A stretch of DNA of 64,000 nt. Source: CAIWHR01 sp963708855 (GTDB lineage Bacteria; Pseudomonadota; Gammaproteobacteria; Burkholderiales; Casimicrobiaceae). The DNA lies in assembly GCA_963708855.1 (NCBI GenBank), contig CAVPUM010000008.1, positions 214,372 through 278,371 on the forward strand. The letters are read 5' to 3'. Position 1 is the first letter of the stretch. Each line of letters starts with the position of its first letter. This document shows positions 37,705 to 44,802 of the stretch, one piece after another. The position numbers and the translations under genes are program-made. The notes below the pieces were generated by a model. That model was not told where the DNA came from, did not search any database, and saw only the letters and a program-made list of their open reading frames with translations.

Positions 37705-38587
37705 ATGCGCAAGATCACGAAGGCGGTGTTTCCGGTGGCCGGTCTCGGCACCCGCTTCCTGCCGGCGACCAAGGCGAGCCCGAAGGAAATGCTGCCGGTC
37801 GTCGACAAGCCGCTGATCCAGTACGCGGTCGAGGAGGCCGCGGCCGCCGGCATCACGGACATGATCTTCATCACCGGGCGCAACAAGCGTTCGATCGAGG
37901 ACCATTTCGACAAGGCCTACGAGCTCGAGACCGAGCTCGAGATCCGCAAGAAGACCGAGTTGCTGAGGGCGGTGCAGGAGGCGACGCCGCGCGGCATCAA
38001 CTGCATCTACATCCGGCAGACCGAGGCGCTCGGTCTCGGTCACGCGGTGCTGTGCGCGGCCCCGGTCGTCGGCGACGAGCCGTTTGCCGTGATCCTCGCG
38101 GACGATCTGATCGACGCCGGCGTGCCGGTGATGCGGCAGATGGTCGACGTCGCGATGCGGGAGGATGCGTCGACCATCGGCGTCATGGAAGTGCCGGCCG
38201 ACGACGTCGGCAGCTGGGGCATCGTGGAAACCGGACCGGCCAGCGGGCGCACGGCGCCGATCTTGCGGATCGTGGAGAAGCCCAAGCCGGGAACCACGCC
38301 GTCGACGCTTGCGGTGGTCGGGCGCTACGTGCTCACGCCACGGATCTTTCATCATCTGCGTGCGATGCCCCCCGGCGCCGGTGGCGAGATCCAGCTGACC
38401 GACGGCATCGCGCGCCTGCTGGCGGACGAAAGCGTGGTGGCCTACCGGTTCGAGGGGCGGCGCTACGACTGCGGACGCAAGCTCGGCTATCTCGAGGCGA
38501 CGGTCGATTTCGGCCTCAAGCATCCGGAACTGGCCGACGATTTCGCGGCCTTCCTGCGCGACCGCGGGAGCCGGCATCACGCGATGA
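37705..38587 (+). CDS. galU: UTP-glucose-1-phosphate uridylyltransferase
   Basis: About 293 residues before the OxyR methionine. The nucleotidyltransferase motif VFPVAGLGTRFLPATKASPK, KEMLPVVDKPLIQYAVEEA, the FAVILADDLID block and EKPKPGTTPSTLAVVGRYVL identify GalU, which makes UDP-glucose for glycans and lipopolysaccharide core. ATG 37705 has AAAGGAG just upstream. As written, the frame runs without a stop into oxyR. Removing one G from the GGG at about 38565-38567 ends the protein as RDRGAGITR at TGA 38585-38587, overlapping the oxyR ATG. I treat the apparent fusion as an artefact. Confidence 0.92.
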
Positions 38588-39480
38588 CGTTGAGCGAGCT
38601 TCGCTATGTCGTCGCGGTGGCCACCGAGAGGAGCTTCGGCCGCGCCGCGCAGCGCTGCTTCGTGAGCCAGCCGGCGCTGTCGGTCGCGATCCAGAAGCTG
38701 GAGGAGGAGCTCGACGTTCGCCTCTTCGAGCGGGGCAAGAGCGAGGTCACGCTGACGCCGGTCGGCGGACGCATCGTGGAGCAGGCGCAGAAGGTGCTGG
38801 AGGAAGCGGCGCTGATCAAGGAGATCGCGCAGGCGGGGCGCAACCAGCTTGTCGGCGCGCTGAAGCTCGGGGTCATCTATACGGTCGCGCCCTACCTGCT
38901 GCCCGACCTCATTCCGGCGTTGCATGTCCTCGCTCCGCAGATGCCGCTCGACCTGGAGGAGAACCTCACCGTGCACCTGGAAGCCGCGCTGAAGTCGGGC
39001 CGCATCGATGCGGCGATCATCGCGCTGCCCTTCGCGCCGCCGGGCGTGGTCACCGAGTTCCTGTACGAGGAGCCGTTCCAGGTCGTCGTCCCGGCGGGCC
39101 ACAAGTGGGCAAAACGAAAATCCATACGTCCGGACGAGCTCGCTGCGGAACATCCCATTCTGCTCAACGTCGGCCATTGCTTCCGCGACCAGGTGCTCGA
39201 CGCCTGTCCGGAGCTCAATCGTGCCGAGGCCCACGTGACGCGCACGAGCTCGCTCGAGACGGTGCGCAACATGGTCGCGTCCGGGCTGGGCGTATCGGTG
39301 CTGCCGCGCGACGCGATGACGCCCAAGTACCACAGCAAGCTGATCGTCCCGGTCCCATTCTCGGCGACCGGTGCCGTCGCGCCGCATAGCGCTGGCCTGG
39401 CGCAAGAGTTTTCCCCGGCAGCTGGCCGTGAGCGCCATTCGCGAGGCGGTCGCGGCGCTGCCGCGCCCGCCAGGGACTGA
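38584..39480 (+). CDS. oxyR: LysR-family redox regulator OxyR (frameshift near the end)
   Basis: About 300 residues. The helix-turn-helix (RSFGRAAQRCFVSQPALSVA) precedes a LysR effector domain. Cys199 and Cys208, in GHCFRDQVLDAC, sit at the same positions and spacing as the disulfide-forming cysteines of E. coli OxyR, which supports peroxide sensing. TSSLETVRNMVASGLGVSVL also matches OxyR. One extra base near 39370-39372 shifts the last 35 residues (RRIALAWRKSFPRQLAVSAI in the corrected frame); the true stop is uncertain, and 39480 is the nearest plausible one. Neither katG nor ahpC is adjacent. Confidence 0.82.
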   Translation: MTLSELRYVVAVATERSFGRAAQRCFVSQPALSVAIQKLEEELDVRLFERGKSEVTLTPVGGRIVEQAQKVLEEAALIKEIAQAGRNQLVGALKLGVIYTVAPYLLPDLIPALHVLAPQMPLDLEENLTVHLEAALKSGRIDAAIIALPFAPPGVVTEFLYEEPFQVVVPAGHKWAKRKSIRPDELAAEHPILLNVGHCFRDQVLDACPELNRAEAHVTRTSSLETVRNMVASGLGVSVLPRDAMTPKYHSKLIVPVPFSATGAVAPHSAGLAQEFSPAAGRERHSRGGRGAAAPARD

Positions 39481-39589
39481 GCGGGGGCCGACCACGCCGG
39501 TCGTGCCTCGGTGTGCCTGCGACGCGCGCGCAAAGCCGTGCCTGCCGGGGCCGGACGGCGTTACCTCGCAACAACAACAGGAGTTGGAC

Positions 39590-40357
39590 ATGGCCAAGGA
39601 TCTGCAGGGCAAGGCGGTCTTCATCACCGGGGCGTCGACCGGAATCGGCGCCGCGGCAGCGCGCGCGTTCGCGCGTCTGGGCAGCCGGGTCGTCATCCAC
39701 TACAACGCAAGCCGTGACAAGGCCGAGGCGGTTGCCTCCGACGTGCAAGGCGCTGGGCGCGCAAACGGCGCTGGTCGGCGGCGACGTCACCGCAGGGCGC
39801 AAACGTCAAGCGCATCGCTGCCGAAGGCCCTCGCGGCGTTCGGGCGCATCGACGTCCTGATCAACAATGCCGGCGGACTGGTCGGACGGACGCGCATCGA
39901 GGACTACACGGAGGACTATCTGGCCAGGATCATCGCGCTCAATGTGACGCAGGTCGCATTGTTCATGCGCGAGGTGATCCCGGTCATGCGCCGCCAGAAG
40001 AGCGGGAACGTCATCAACGTGAGCTCGATTGCCGCGCGCCACGGCGGCGGTGGCGGGGCGGTCCTGTACGCCGGCGCCAAGGGGTTCATCTCGACGGCGA
40101 CGAAGGGCTGGGCCAAGGAGGTGGTCGGCGACGGGATCCGCGTCAACGCGGTTTCCCCGGGCGTCATCACCACTCCTTTCCACGAACGCTATTCGACGGC
40201 CGAGCAATTGAAGGCAATGCAGGCGACGATACCGATGAACCGCCTGGGCACCGCCGACGAATGCGCCGGGACGTTCGTCTATCTCGCCTCGGACGAGATG
40301 AGCGGTTATGTCACCGGGCAGGTGATCGAGGTCAACGGCGGCCAGTACATGCCCTGA
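39590..40357 (+). CDS. SDR family oxidoreductase (three frameshifts)
   Basis: About 255 residues, a classical short-chain dehydrogenase. The NAD(P)-binding TGASTGIGAAAARAFARLG follows the start, NNAGG marks the stabilising loop, and the catalytic Ser, Tyr and Lys are in INVSSIAARHGGGG and VLYAGAKGFI. The end (GYVTGQVIEVNGGQYMP) is typical of 3-ketoacyl-ACP-reductase/glucose-dehydrogenase-like SDRs. ATG 39590 has AGGAG at 39579-39583. Single extra bases at about 39746, 39795 and 39826 break the frame; correction gives ALGAQTALVGGDVTAGANVK. The substrate cannot be predicted. It converges with the HAD gene, overlapping by 26 bases. Confidence 0.83.
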   Translation: MAKDLQGKAVFITGASTGIGAAAARAFARLGSRVVIHYNASRDKAEAVASDVQGAGRANGAGRRRRHRRAQTSSASLPKALAAFGRIDVLINNAGGLVGRTRIEDYTEDYLARIIALNVTQVALFMREVIPVMRRQKSGNVINVSSIAARHGGGGGAVLYAGAKGFISTATKGWAKEVVGDGIRVNAVSPGVITTPFHERYSTAEQLKAMQATIPMNRLGTADECAGTFVYLASDEMSGYVTGQVIEVNGGQYMP

Positions 40358-41066
40358 CCCGAATGGCTGATCCGAGCAGCGGAGGCAGATCGGCGAGCGT
40401 CGAAATGATCCGATCGGGCGCCGGTCCGTGGCGATCCACCGGCGCGGCGGCGCGATTGATCCAGAACGTCGTGAACCCGAACGCCTTGGCGCCGATTGCG
40501 TCCCAGCCGTTCGAGGACACGAAGCCGATGCGCGCCGGCGGCAAGCCGCAGCCGATCCACGGCGAGCCGATAGACGCGCGGGCTGCGGCTTGTAGATGCC
40601 GGCGGCGTCGACCGAGAGCACGCCGTCGAGGTGGGCGTCGAGGCCGGCGTGCCGGACCAGCGGCTCCAGCATGGCCAGCGTGCCGTTCGACAGGATCCAC
40701 CGCGGCCGTGGCGCCAGTCGTGCCAGCGCCGCCGCCACATCGGGAAATGGCGCGAGCGTGAGGTACGCACCCTGCAATCGAGCCCGCTCGCCGGATCCGA
40801 GTTCGATCCCGAGCGCGGCGAGCGCGAAGTCGAGCGCCTGCGCCGTTACGGCGGCGAAATCGGCGCGCGGCGCGGCCGGGGACACCATCAAACTGGTCAG
40901 CCACGTGTATTCGAGCTGTTTCGTACGCCACAGCTGCGAGAGCGCGACGCCTCGACCGGGAGCAAGGTCCTCCGCGAGCGCGGTCAACGGAGTGAACGTC
41001 GAACAGCGTTCCGTACGCATCGAACACGAGCGCGTCGACATCGAGCGAAGCAACGGGATCGGTCAT
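40332..41066 (-). CDS. Haloacid dehalogenase, type II (HAD superfamily; three frameshifts)
   Basis: About 244 residues. HAD motif I is LVFDAYGTLFDVHS with the nucleophilic Asp; motif II ILSNGT, motif III lysine in GIYKPQPRVY, and FVSSNGWDAIGAKAFGFTTF with WINRAAAPVDR are typical of L-2-haloacid dehalogenases. Single extra bases near 40985, 40580 and 40549 break the frame; corrected, the length is normal. Members hydrolyse C-halogen bonds of short haloacids, but many act on other substrates, so the activity is only suggested. It starts at ATG 41066, about 58 bases after the tRNA-Val terminator. Confidence 0.82.
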   Translation of the reverse strand: MTDPVASLDVDALVFDAYGTLFDVHSVDRARGGPCSRSRRRALAAVAYETARIHVADQFDGVPGRAARRFRRRNGAGARLRARRARDRTRIRRAGSIAGCVPHARAISRCGGGAGTTGATAAVDPVERHAGHAGAAGPARRPRRPPRRRALGRRRRHLQAAARASIGSPWIGCGLPPARIGFVSSNGWDAIGAKAFGFTTFWINRAAAPVDRHGPAPDRIISTLADLPPLLGSAIRVRACTGRR

Positions 41067-41123
41067 GGGGCCTCGAGGAAGGAAATGCGCCGGATGCGGC
41101 GCGAACGCTCCGGCGCAACCGAC

Positions 41124-41159
41124 AAAAAAAGAAGGGGTTACACTTGCGCGTAACCCCTT
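41124..41159 (-). terminator. Rho-independent terminator behind tRNA-Val
   Basis: On the minus strand AAGGGGTTAC and GTAACCCCTT form a perfect 10-base stem with an eight-base loop, followed by TCTTTTTTT. It ends the tRNA-Val transcript nine bases after the tRNA and isolates it from the HAD gene. Confidence 0.92.
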
Positions 41160-41167
41160 GGTTCATG

Positions 41168-41242
41168 TGGTGGGCGGTATTGGTTTCGAACCAACGACCC
41201 CCGCCGTGTGAAGGCGGTGCTCTACCGCTGAGCTAACCGCCC
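41168..41242 (-). tRNA. tRNA-Val (anticodon CAC)
   Basis: 75 nucleotides with encoded CCA. The acceptor GGGCGGT pairs with ACCGCCC, the D-arm is GCTC/GAGC, and the anticodon arm CCGCC-TTCACAC-GGCGG gives CAC, reading GTG. The T-arm GTTGG-TTCGAAA-CCAAT is complete. Confidence 0.97.
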
Positions 41243-41264
41243 GCGAACCCAGACAGGAGTCCGG

Positions 41265-41294
41265 ATTTAACCATAGCGTCGAGACGAGGGTCAA
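41265..41294 (-). promoter_or_regulatory. Putative promoter for tRNA-Val
   Basis: Minus-strand TTGACC (41294-41289) and TTAAAT (41270-41265) are 18 bases apart, 23 bases before the tRNA. This is a reasonable sigma70 match at the expected distance. Confidence 0.6.
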
Positions 41295-41304
41295 ACCGGT
41301 TTTG

Positions 41305-41402
41305 GCATTTTGTCTCATTGCGTCCTGGACAAAAAATGCCCGCAATTGGGGCACGCAACGCCCCAACCCTGGAGCATTGCAGCTGGCCCATCCTGTGGAT
41401 AA
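41305..41402 (+). promoter_or_regulatory. Inverted repeats and a DnaA-box sequence upstream of the Anbu cluster
   Basis: The 254-base gap between tRNA-Val and the ATP-grasp gene is less GC-rich than its surroundings. GGCATTTTGTC (about 41304-41314) faces GACAAAAAATGCC (41328-41340), and TTGGGGC (41346-41352) faces GCCCCAA (41360-41366). A perfect DnaA-box sequence TGTGGATAA is at 41394-41402. A palindrome GAAATATTTC (41487-41496) abuts the GTG start. None has a proper T-run for plus-strand termination. They may be regulator sites; this is inference. Confidence 0.4.
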
Positions 41403-41496
41403 AACGGTAAGCTGAGGCCAGGTCGTGCGATTTTCCGCCTGGCCCGGGTCTTGCAGCGTGTTTTGAACTTACCTGGCGCTCCCCAAGAAATATTTC

Positions 41497-42912
41497 GTGT
41501 CCCCCTCAACCTACGATGAAATGCGGTCCCCGGACGGGGGTGTCCGCCCTGCGTACCAGGCGTTCGCGGGGTGGCTCGAGCGCACCCCCGCCGACCGGAT
41601 CGCCCAGAAGCGCGAAGAGGCCGAACGGGCCTTCCATCGCGTCGGGATAACCTTCGCCGTCTACGGCGAGGATTCCGGCACGGAGCGATTGATTCCGTTC
41701 GACATCGTGCCGAGGATCATCGCCGCGGACGAGTGGAAAGTGCTCGATCGCGGCTTGAAGCAGCGCGTGCAGGCATTGAACGCATTTCTGCGCGACATCT
41801 ACCACGGGCAGGCGATCCTCAAGGCCGGCATCGTGCCGACCGAGCGGGTGCTGGCCAATTCGCAGTACCGCCGCGAGATGCAGGGCATCGACGTGCCCGG
41901 CGGAATCTACGCCCATATCGCCGGCGTCGACATCGTCCGCGCGGGCGCGGGCGAGTTCTACGTCCTCGAGGACAATCTGCGCGTTCCGTCGGGCGTCTCC
42001 TATATGCTCGAGAACCGCAAGATGATGATGCGGCTCTTTCCCGAGCTGTTCGCCACCCAGCGCATCCGTCCGGTCCAGCACTACCCGGACCTGTTGCTGG
42101 CCAACCTCCATGGACTCGCACCGGCGGGTGAAGAGCAGCCTACCGTGGCGGTGCTCACGCCCGGTGCCCACAACTCCGCCTACTTCGAGCATGCCTTTCT
42201 GGCGCAGCAGATGGGCGTCGAGCTGGTCGAGGGGCAGGATCTCTTCGTCCAGAACGACACGGTGTTCATGCGCACGACCCACGGCCCGGAGCGGGTGCAC
42301 GTGATCTACCGGCGCGTCGACGACGATTTCCTCGATCCGCAGGCGTTCCGTTCCGACTCCATGCTCGGGGTCCCCGGCCTGTTCGCCGCCTACCGCGCCG
42401 GACGGGTCACGCTGGCCAACGCGATCGGCACGGGGGTGGCCGACGACAAGTCGATCTATCCCTATGTTCCGGAGATGATTCGCTTCTACCTTTCCGAGGA
42501 ACCGATCCTGGCCAACGTCCCGACCTATCTGCTCTATCGGCAGGAGGATCGGGAGTTCGCGCTCGCCCATCTCCCGGAGCTGGTCGTCAAGGAAACGCAG
42601 GGGGCGGGCGGCTACGGCATGCTGATCGGGCCCGCCGCGACCGTGGCCGAGCTGGAGACCTTCCGCAAGCGGATACTCGCGGCGCCCGACAAGTACATCG
42701 CGCAGCCGACGCTCGCGCTGTCGACCTGCCCCACGTTCGTGGCAGCCGGGCTCGCCCCGCGCCATGTCGATCTGCGGCCCTACGTGCTGTCGGGCAAGAC
42801 CGTCAGCCTCGTGCCCGGCGGGCTCACCCGGGTGGCCCTGCGCGAGGGATCGCTGGTGGTCAATTCGTCGCAGGGCGGGGGCACCAAGGACACGTGGGTG
42901 CTGGCCACCTGA
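41497..42912 (+). CDS. Circularly permuted ATP-grasp protein (Anbu-cluster peptide ligase)
   Basis: 471 residues. The N-terminal block YDEMRSPDGGVRPAYQAFAG, EDSGTERLIPFDIVPRIIAA, the FYVLEDNLRVPSGVSYMLEN block and VVKETQGAGGYGMLIGP identify the DUF404/DUF407 circularly permuted type 2 ATP-grasp family. Such enzymes are predicted to form amide bonds between amino acids or short peptides; no product is established. The start is GTG 41497, without a clear ribosome-binding site; ATG 41521 is possible but would cut conserved residues. First gene of a four-gene cluster with alpha-E, Anbu and transglutaminase. Confidence 0.9.
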   Translation: MSPSTYDEMRSPDGGVRPAYQAFAGWLERTPADRIAQKREEAERAFHRVGITFAVYGEDSGTERLIPFDIVPRIIAADEWKVLDRGLKQRVQALNAFLRDIYHGQAILKAGIVPTERVLANSQYRREMQGIDVPGGIYAHIAGVDIVRAGAGEFYVLEDNLRVPSGVSYMLENRKMMMRLFPELFATQRIRPVQHYPDLLLANLHGLAPAGEEQPTVAVLTPGAHNSAYFEHAFLAQQMGVELVEGQDLFVQNDTVFMRTTHGPERVHVIYRRVDDDFLDPQAFRSDSMLGVPGLFAAYRAGRVTLANAIGTGVADDKSIYPYVPEMIRFYLSEEPILANVPTYLLYRQEDREFALAHLPELVVKETQGAGGYGMLIGPAATVAELETFRKRILAAPDKYIAQPTLALSTCPTFVAAGLAPRHVDLRPYVLSGKTVSLVPGGLTRVALREGSLVVNSSQGGGTKDTWVLAT

Positions 42913-42918
42913 CCGGAC

Positions 42919-43026
42919 ATGAACGACCCCCACGCTCACTGCGTTCGCTGCCCCCCGCAGGGGGCGCTCAGTGCCCTTCGGGCGGCCGGGCGGGGTGCCC
43001 TTCGGGCGGCCGGGCGGGCACTGACC
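42919..43026 (+). repeat. Interspersed GC-rich repeat between the ATP-grasp and alpha-E genes
   Basis: The unit starts ATGAACGACCCCCACGCTCA, contains CTGCCCCCCGCAGGGGGCGC (a strong hairpin), and has the terminal module TGCCCTTCGGGCGGCCGGGC twice in tandem. It matches the units at 4864-4945. The whole repeat is open and in frame with the alpha-E gene, so an initiating ribosome at 42919 would add 36 residues to that protein. Confidence 0.8.
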
Positions 43027-43980
43027 ATGCTCTGCCGCACCGCCAACGAACTTTTCTGGATGGCCCGCCACATCGAGCGCGCCGAGAACACCGCGCGCAT
43101 GCTCGACGTGACATACCGGATGTCGCTGTTGCCCTACGAGGTGGTCACGCCCGGTCTCGCCTGGGCCGAGCCCTGGGCCGTGCCGCTGGTCACCTCGGGC
43201 CTCGCCACCGAGTATTACCGCCGGCATCCGGTGCTCTCCGCCGAGAACGTGCTGCGCTTCATGATGCTCGACGCCGGCAATCCGTCGTCGATCTTCTGCT
43301 GCCTGCGTGCGGCGCGCGAATCGGCGCGATCGGTCCGCGGCGCGATCACGTCGGAGATGTACGAGGACCTGAATTCCGCCTGGCTGGAGGTGCGCGGCTA
43401 CGACTACGCGCGCATCGAGAGCGGCGGCGTTTCCGAATTCCTCGACTGGGTGAAGATGCGCTCGCACCTCTTCCGCGGCGTGACCTTCGGCACGCTGCTG
43501 CGCGACGATGCCTACCACTTCATCCGCCTCGGCACTCATCTGGAACGGGCGGACAACACGGCGCGCATCCTCGACGTCAAGTACCACACGCTGCTGCCCA
43601 GCGCGGCCGACGTCGGCGGCGCCGTCGACTACTACCAGTGGGGCGCGCTGCTGCGCTCGGTGTCCGGATTCGAGGCCTACCGCAAGATCTACAGCGACGT
43701 GATCACGCCGCGGCGCGTGGCGGAGCTCCTGATCCTGCGCGAAGACATGCCACGCTCGCTGCACGCCTGCATGAACTTCATCTACGAGACACTCGAGCGG
43801 CTGTGCGACGAGCACACGCACGAGATCGAGCGCGCCGCGGGGGAGTTGCACGCCAAGCTGCACTTCGGCCGGACCGACGACATCATCCGGTTCGGCCTGC
43901 ACGAATACCTGATGGATTTCCTCGAGCGGATCTCGGCGCTGGGCGACGAGATCAGCCGGCATTTCCTCGTTCCGGGATGA
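43027..43980 (+). CDS. Alpha-E domain protein (DUF403)
   Basis: 317 residues, almost wholly alpha-helical. The opening LCRTANELFWMARHIERAEN is the family hallmark, and a second copy of the pattern occurs as HFIRLGTHLERADNTARILD. Alpha-E proteins always accompany circularly permuted ATP-grasp enzymes; they may carry or bind the growing peptide, but the biochemistry is not settled. ATG 43027 is chosen because the family begins within two residues of it; the upstream in-frame sequence is the interspersed repeat. It lies 84 bases before the Anbu gene. Confidence 0.9.
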   Translation: MLCRTANELFWMARHIERAENTARMLDVTYRMSLLPYEVVTPGLAWAEPWAVPLVTSGLATEYYRRHPVLSAENVLRFMMLDAGNPSSIFCCLRAARESARSVRGAITSEMYEDLNSAWLEVRGYDYARIESGGVSEFLDWVKMRSHLFRGVTFGTLLRDDAYHFIRLGTHLERADNTARILDVKYHTLLPSAADVGGAVDYYQWGALLRSVSGFEAYRKIYSDVITPRRVAELLILREDMPRSLHACMNFIYETLERLCDEHTHEIERAAGELHAKLHFGRTDDIIRFGLHEYLMDFLERISALGDEISRHFLVPG

Positions 43981-44064
43981 CATGTTCGCGGCGGGCGGGC
44001 ACCTGACTGGCGCCGCCTGGCGGCGATTCGGTAAAATCTCCATTTTTGCGTTCGCGGCCACCCG

Positions 44065-44796
44065 ATGACCTACTGCGTTGCCATGTCCCTCGAAGCAGGG
44101 ATGATTTTCGCTTCCGACTCGCGCACCAACGCCGGCGTCGACCAGATCGCTCGTTTTTCCAAGATGCGCGTCGTGGTCGATGACGGCGAACGGGTCATCG
44201 TCACGCTGTCGTCGGGCAATCTGTCCATCACGCAAAACGCGCTGAACGCCCTCGACCAGCGCGCGCGCACCGGCGACAATTCCCTTAATCTCGCAAACGC
44301 CGAGTCGATGTTCGACGTCGCGCGACTGATCGGCGATGCGCTCCGCGAGGCGAAAAACCGCGACGGTCCCTACCTGATGCAGAGCAACATCGACTCGAGC
44401 GCCAGCTTCCTGGTCGGCGGCCAGATCCGCGGCGAGCCGCCGCGCCTGTTCAACGTCTACAGCGAGGGCAATTTCATCGAGGCAACGGCCGACACCTGCT
44501 ATTTCCAGAGCGGCGAGACCAAGTACGGCAAGCCGATCATCGACCGCGTGATCAGCCGCCGCTCCTCGCTCGTCGATGCCACCAAGTGCACGATGGTGTC
44601 GTTCGACTCGACGATGCGCTCGAACATCTCCGTCGGCCTGCCGATCGATCTCGTCGTCTACGAAACCGATTCGCTGGCGATCGGCATGCAGCGGCGGGTC
44701 GAAGAGGACGACGCCTACTATCAGATGGTCCACCGCCAATGGGGCGAGGGGCTGCGCCAGGTCTTCGCGCAGCTGCCCGATCCCGATTGGACGTAG
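44065..44796 (+). CDS. Anbu (proteasome-type protease, ancestral beta subunit)
   Basis: 243 residues, an Ntn-hydrolase related to HslV and proteasome beta subunits. After Met removal the catalytic Thr1 is exposed (TYCVAMSLEAGMIFASDSRT), Asp17 is in ASDSR and Lys32 in FSKMRVVVDD, so the active site appears complete. Anbu assembles as open helical rings in structural work on the family; no unfoldase partner is known. A TAAAAT at 44032-44037 could be its own -10. The transglutaminase gene follows after six bases. Substrates are unknown; cluster partners suggest processing of ligase-made peptides. Confidence 0.93.
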   Translation: MTYCVAMSLEAGMIFASDSRTNAGVDQIARFSKMRVVVDDGERVIVTLSSGNLSITQNALNALDQRARTGDNSLNLANAESMFDVARLIGDALREAKNRDGPYLMQSNIDSSASFLVGGQIRGEPPRLFNVYSEGNFIEATADTCYFQSGETKYGKPIIDRVISRRSSLVDATKCTMVSFDSTMRSNISVGLPIDLVVYETDSLAIGMQRRVEEDDAYYQMVHRQWGEGLRQVFAQLPDPDWT

Positions 44797-44802
44797 GCCC
44801 TG

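Noticed and set aside
38584..39480. CysB-type sulfur regulator as an alternative for the LysR protein
   Set aside because: Both OxyR redox cysteines are present at the exact positions and the surrounding GHC-FRDQ sequence matches OxyR.
36298..39696. A 1132-codon minus-strand open frame over ligA, galU and oxyR
   Set aside because: Same explanation: the opposite strand of GC-rich genes lacks stops; no motif or start signal supports it.
22600..41000. Programmed ribosomal frameshifting or wholesale pseudogenisation as the cause of the many frame breaks
   Set aside because: Breaks lack slippery heptamers and downstream structures in common, affect unrelated essential genes, and no premature decay (missing motifs, substitutions) accompanies them.
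41346..41366. TTGGGGC/GCCCCAA hairpin as an intrinsic terminator
   Set aside because: On the plus strand no T-run follows; on the minus strand the nearest T-run is too far from the stem.
41394..41402. DnaA box taken as part of a replication origin
   Set aside because: Only one box, no dnaA, dnaN or AT-rich unwinding region nearby; a single 9-mer can occur by chance.
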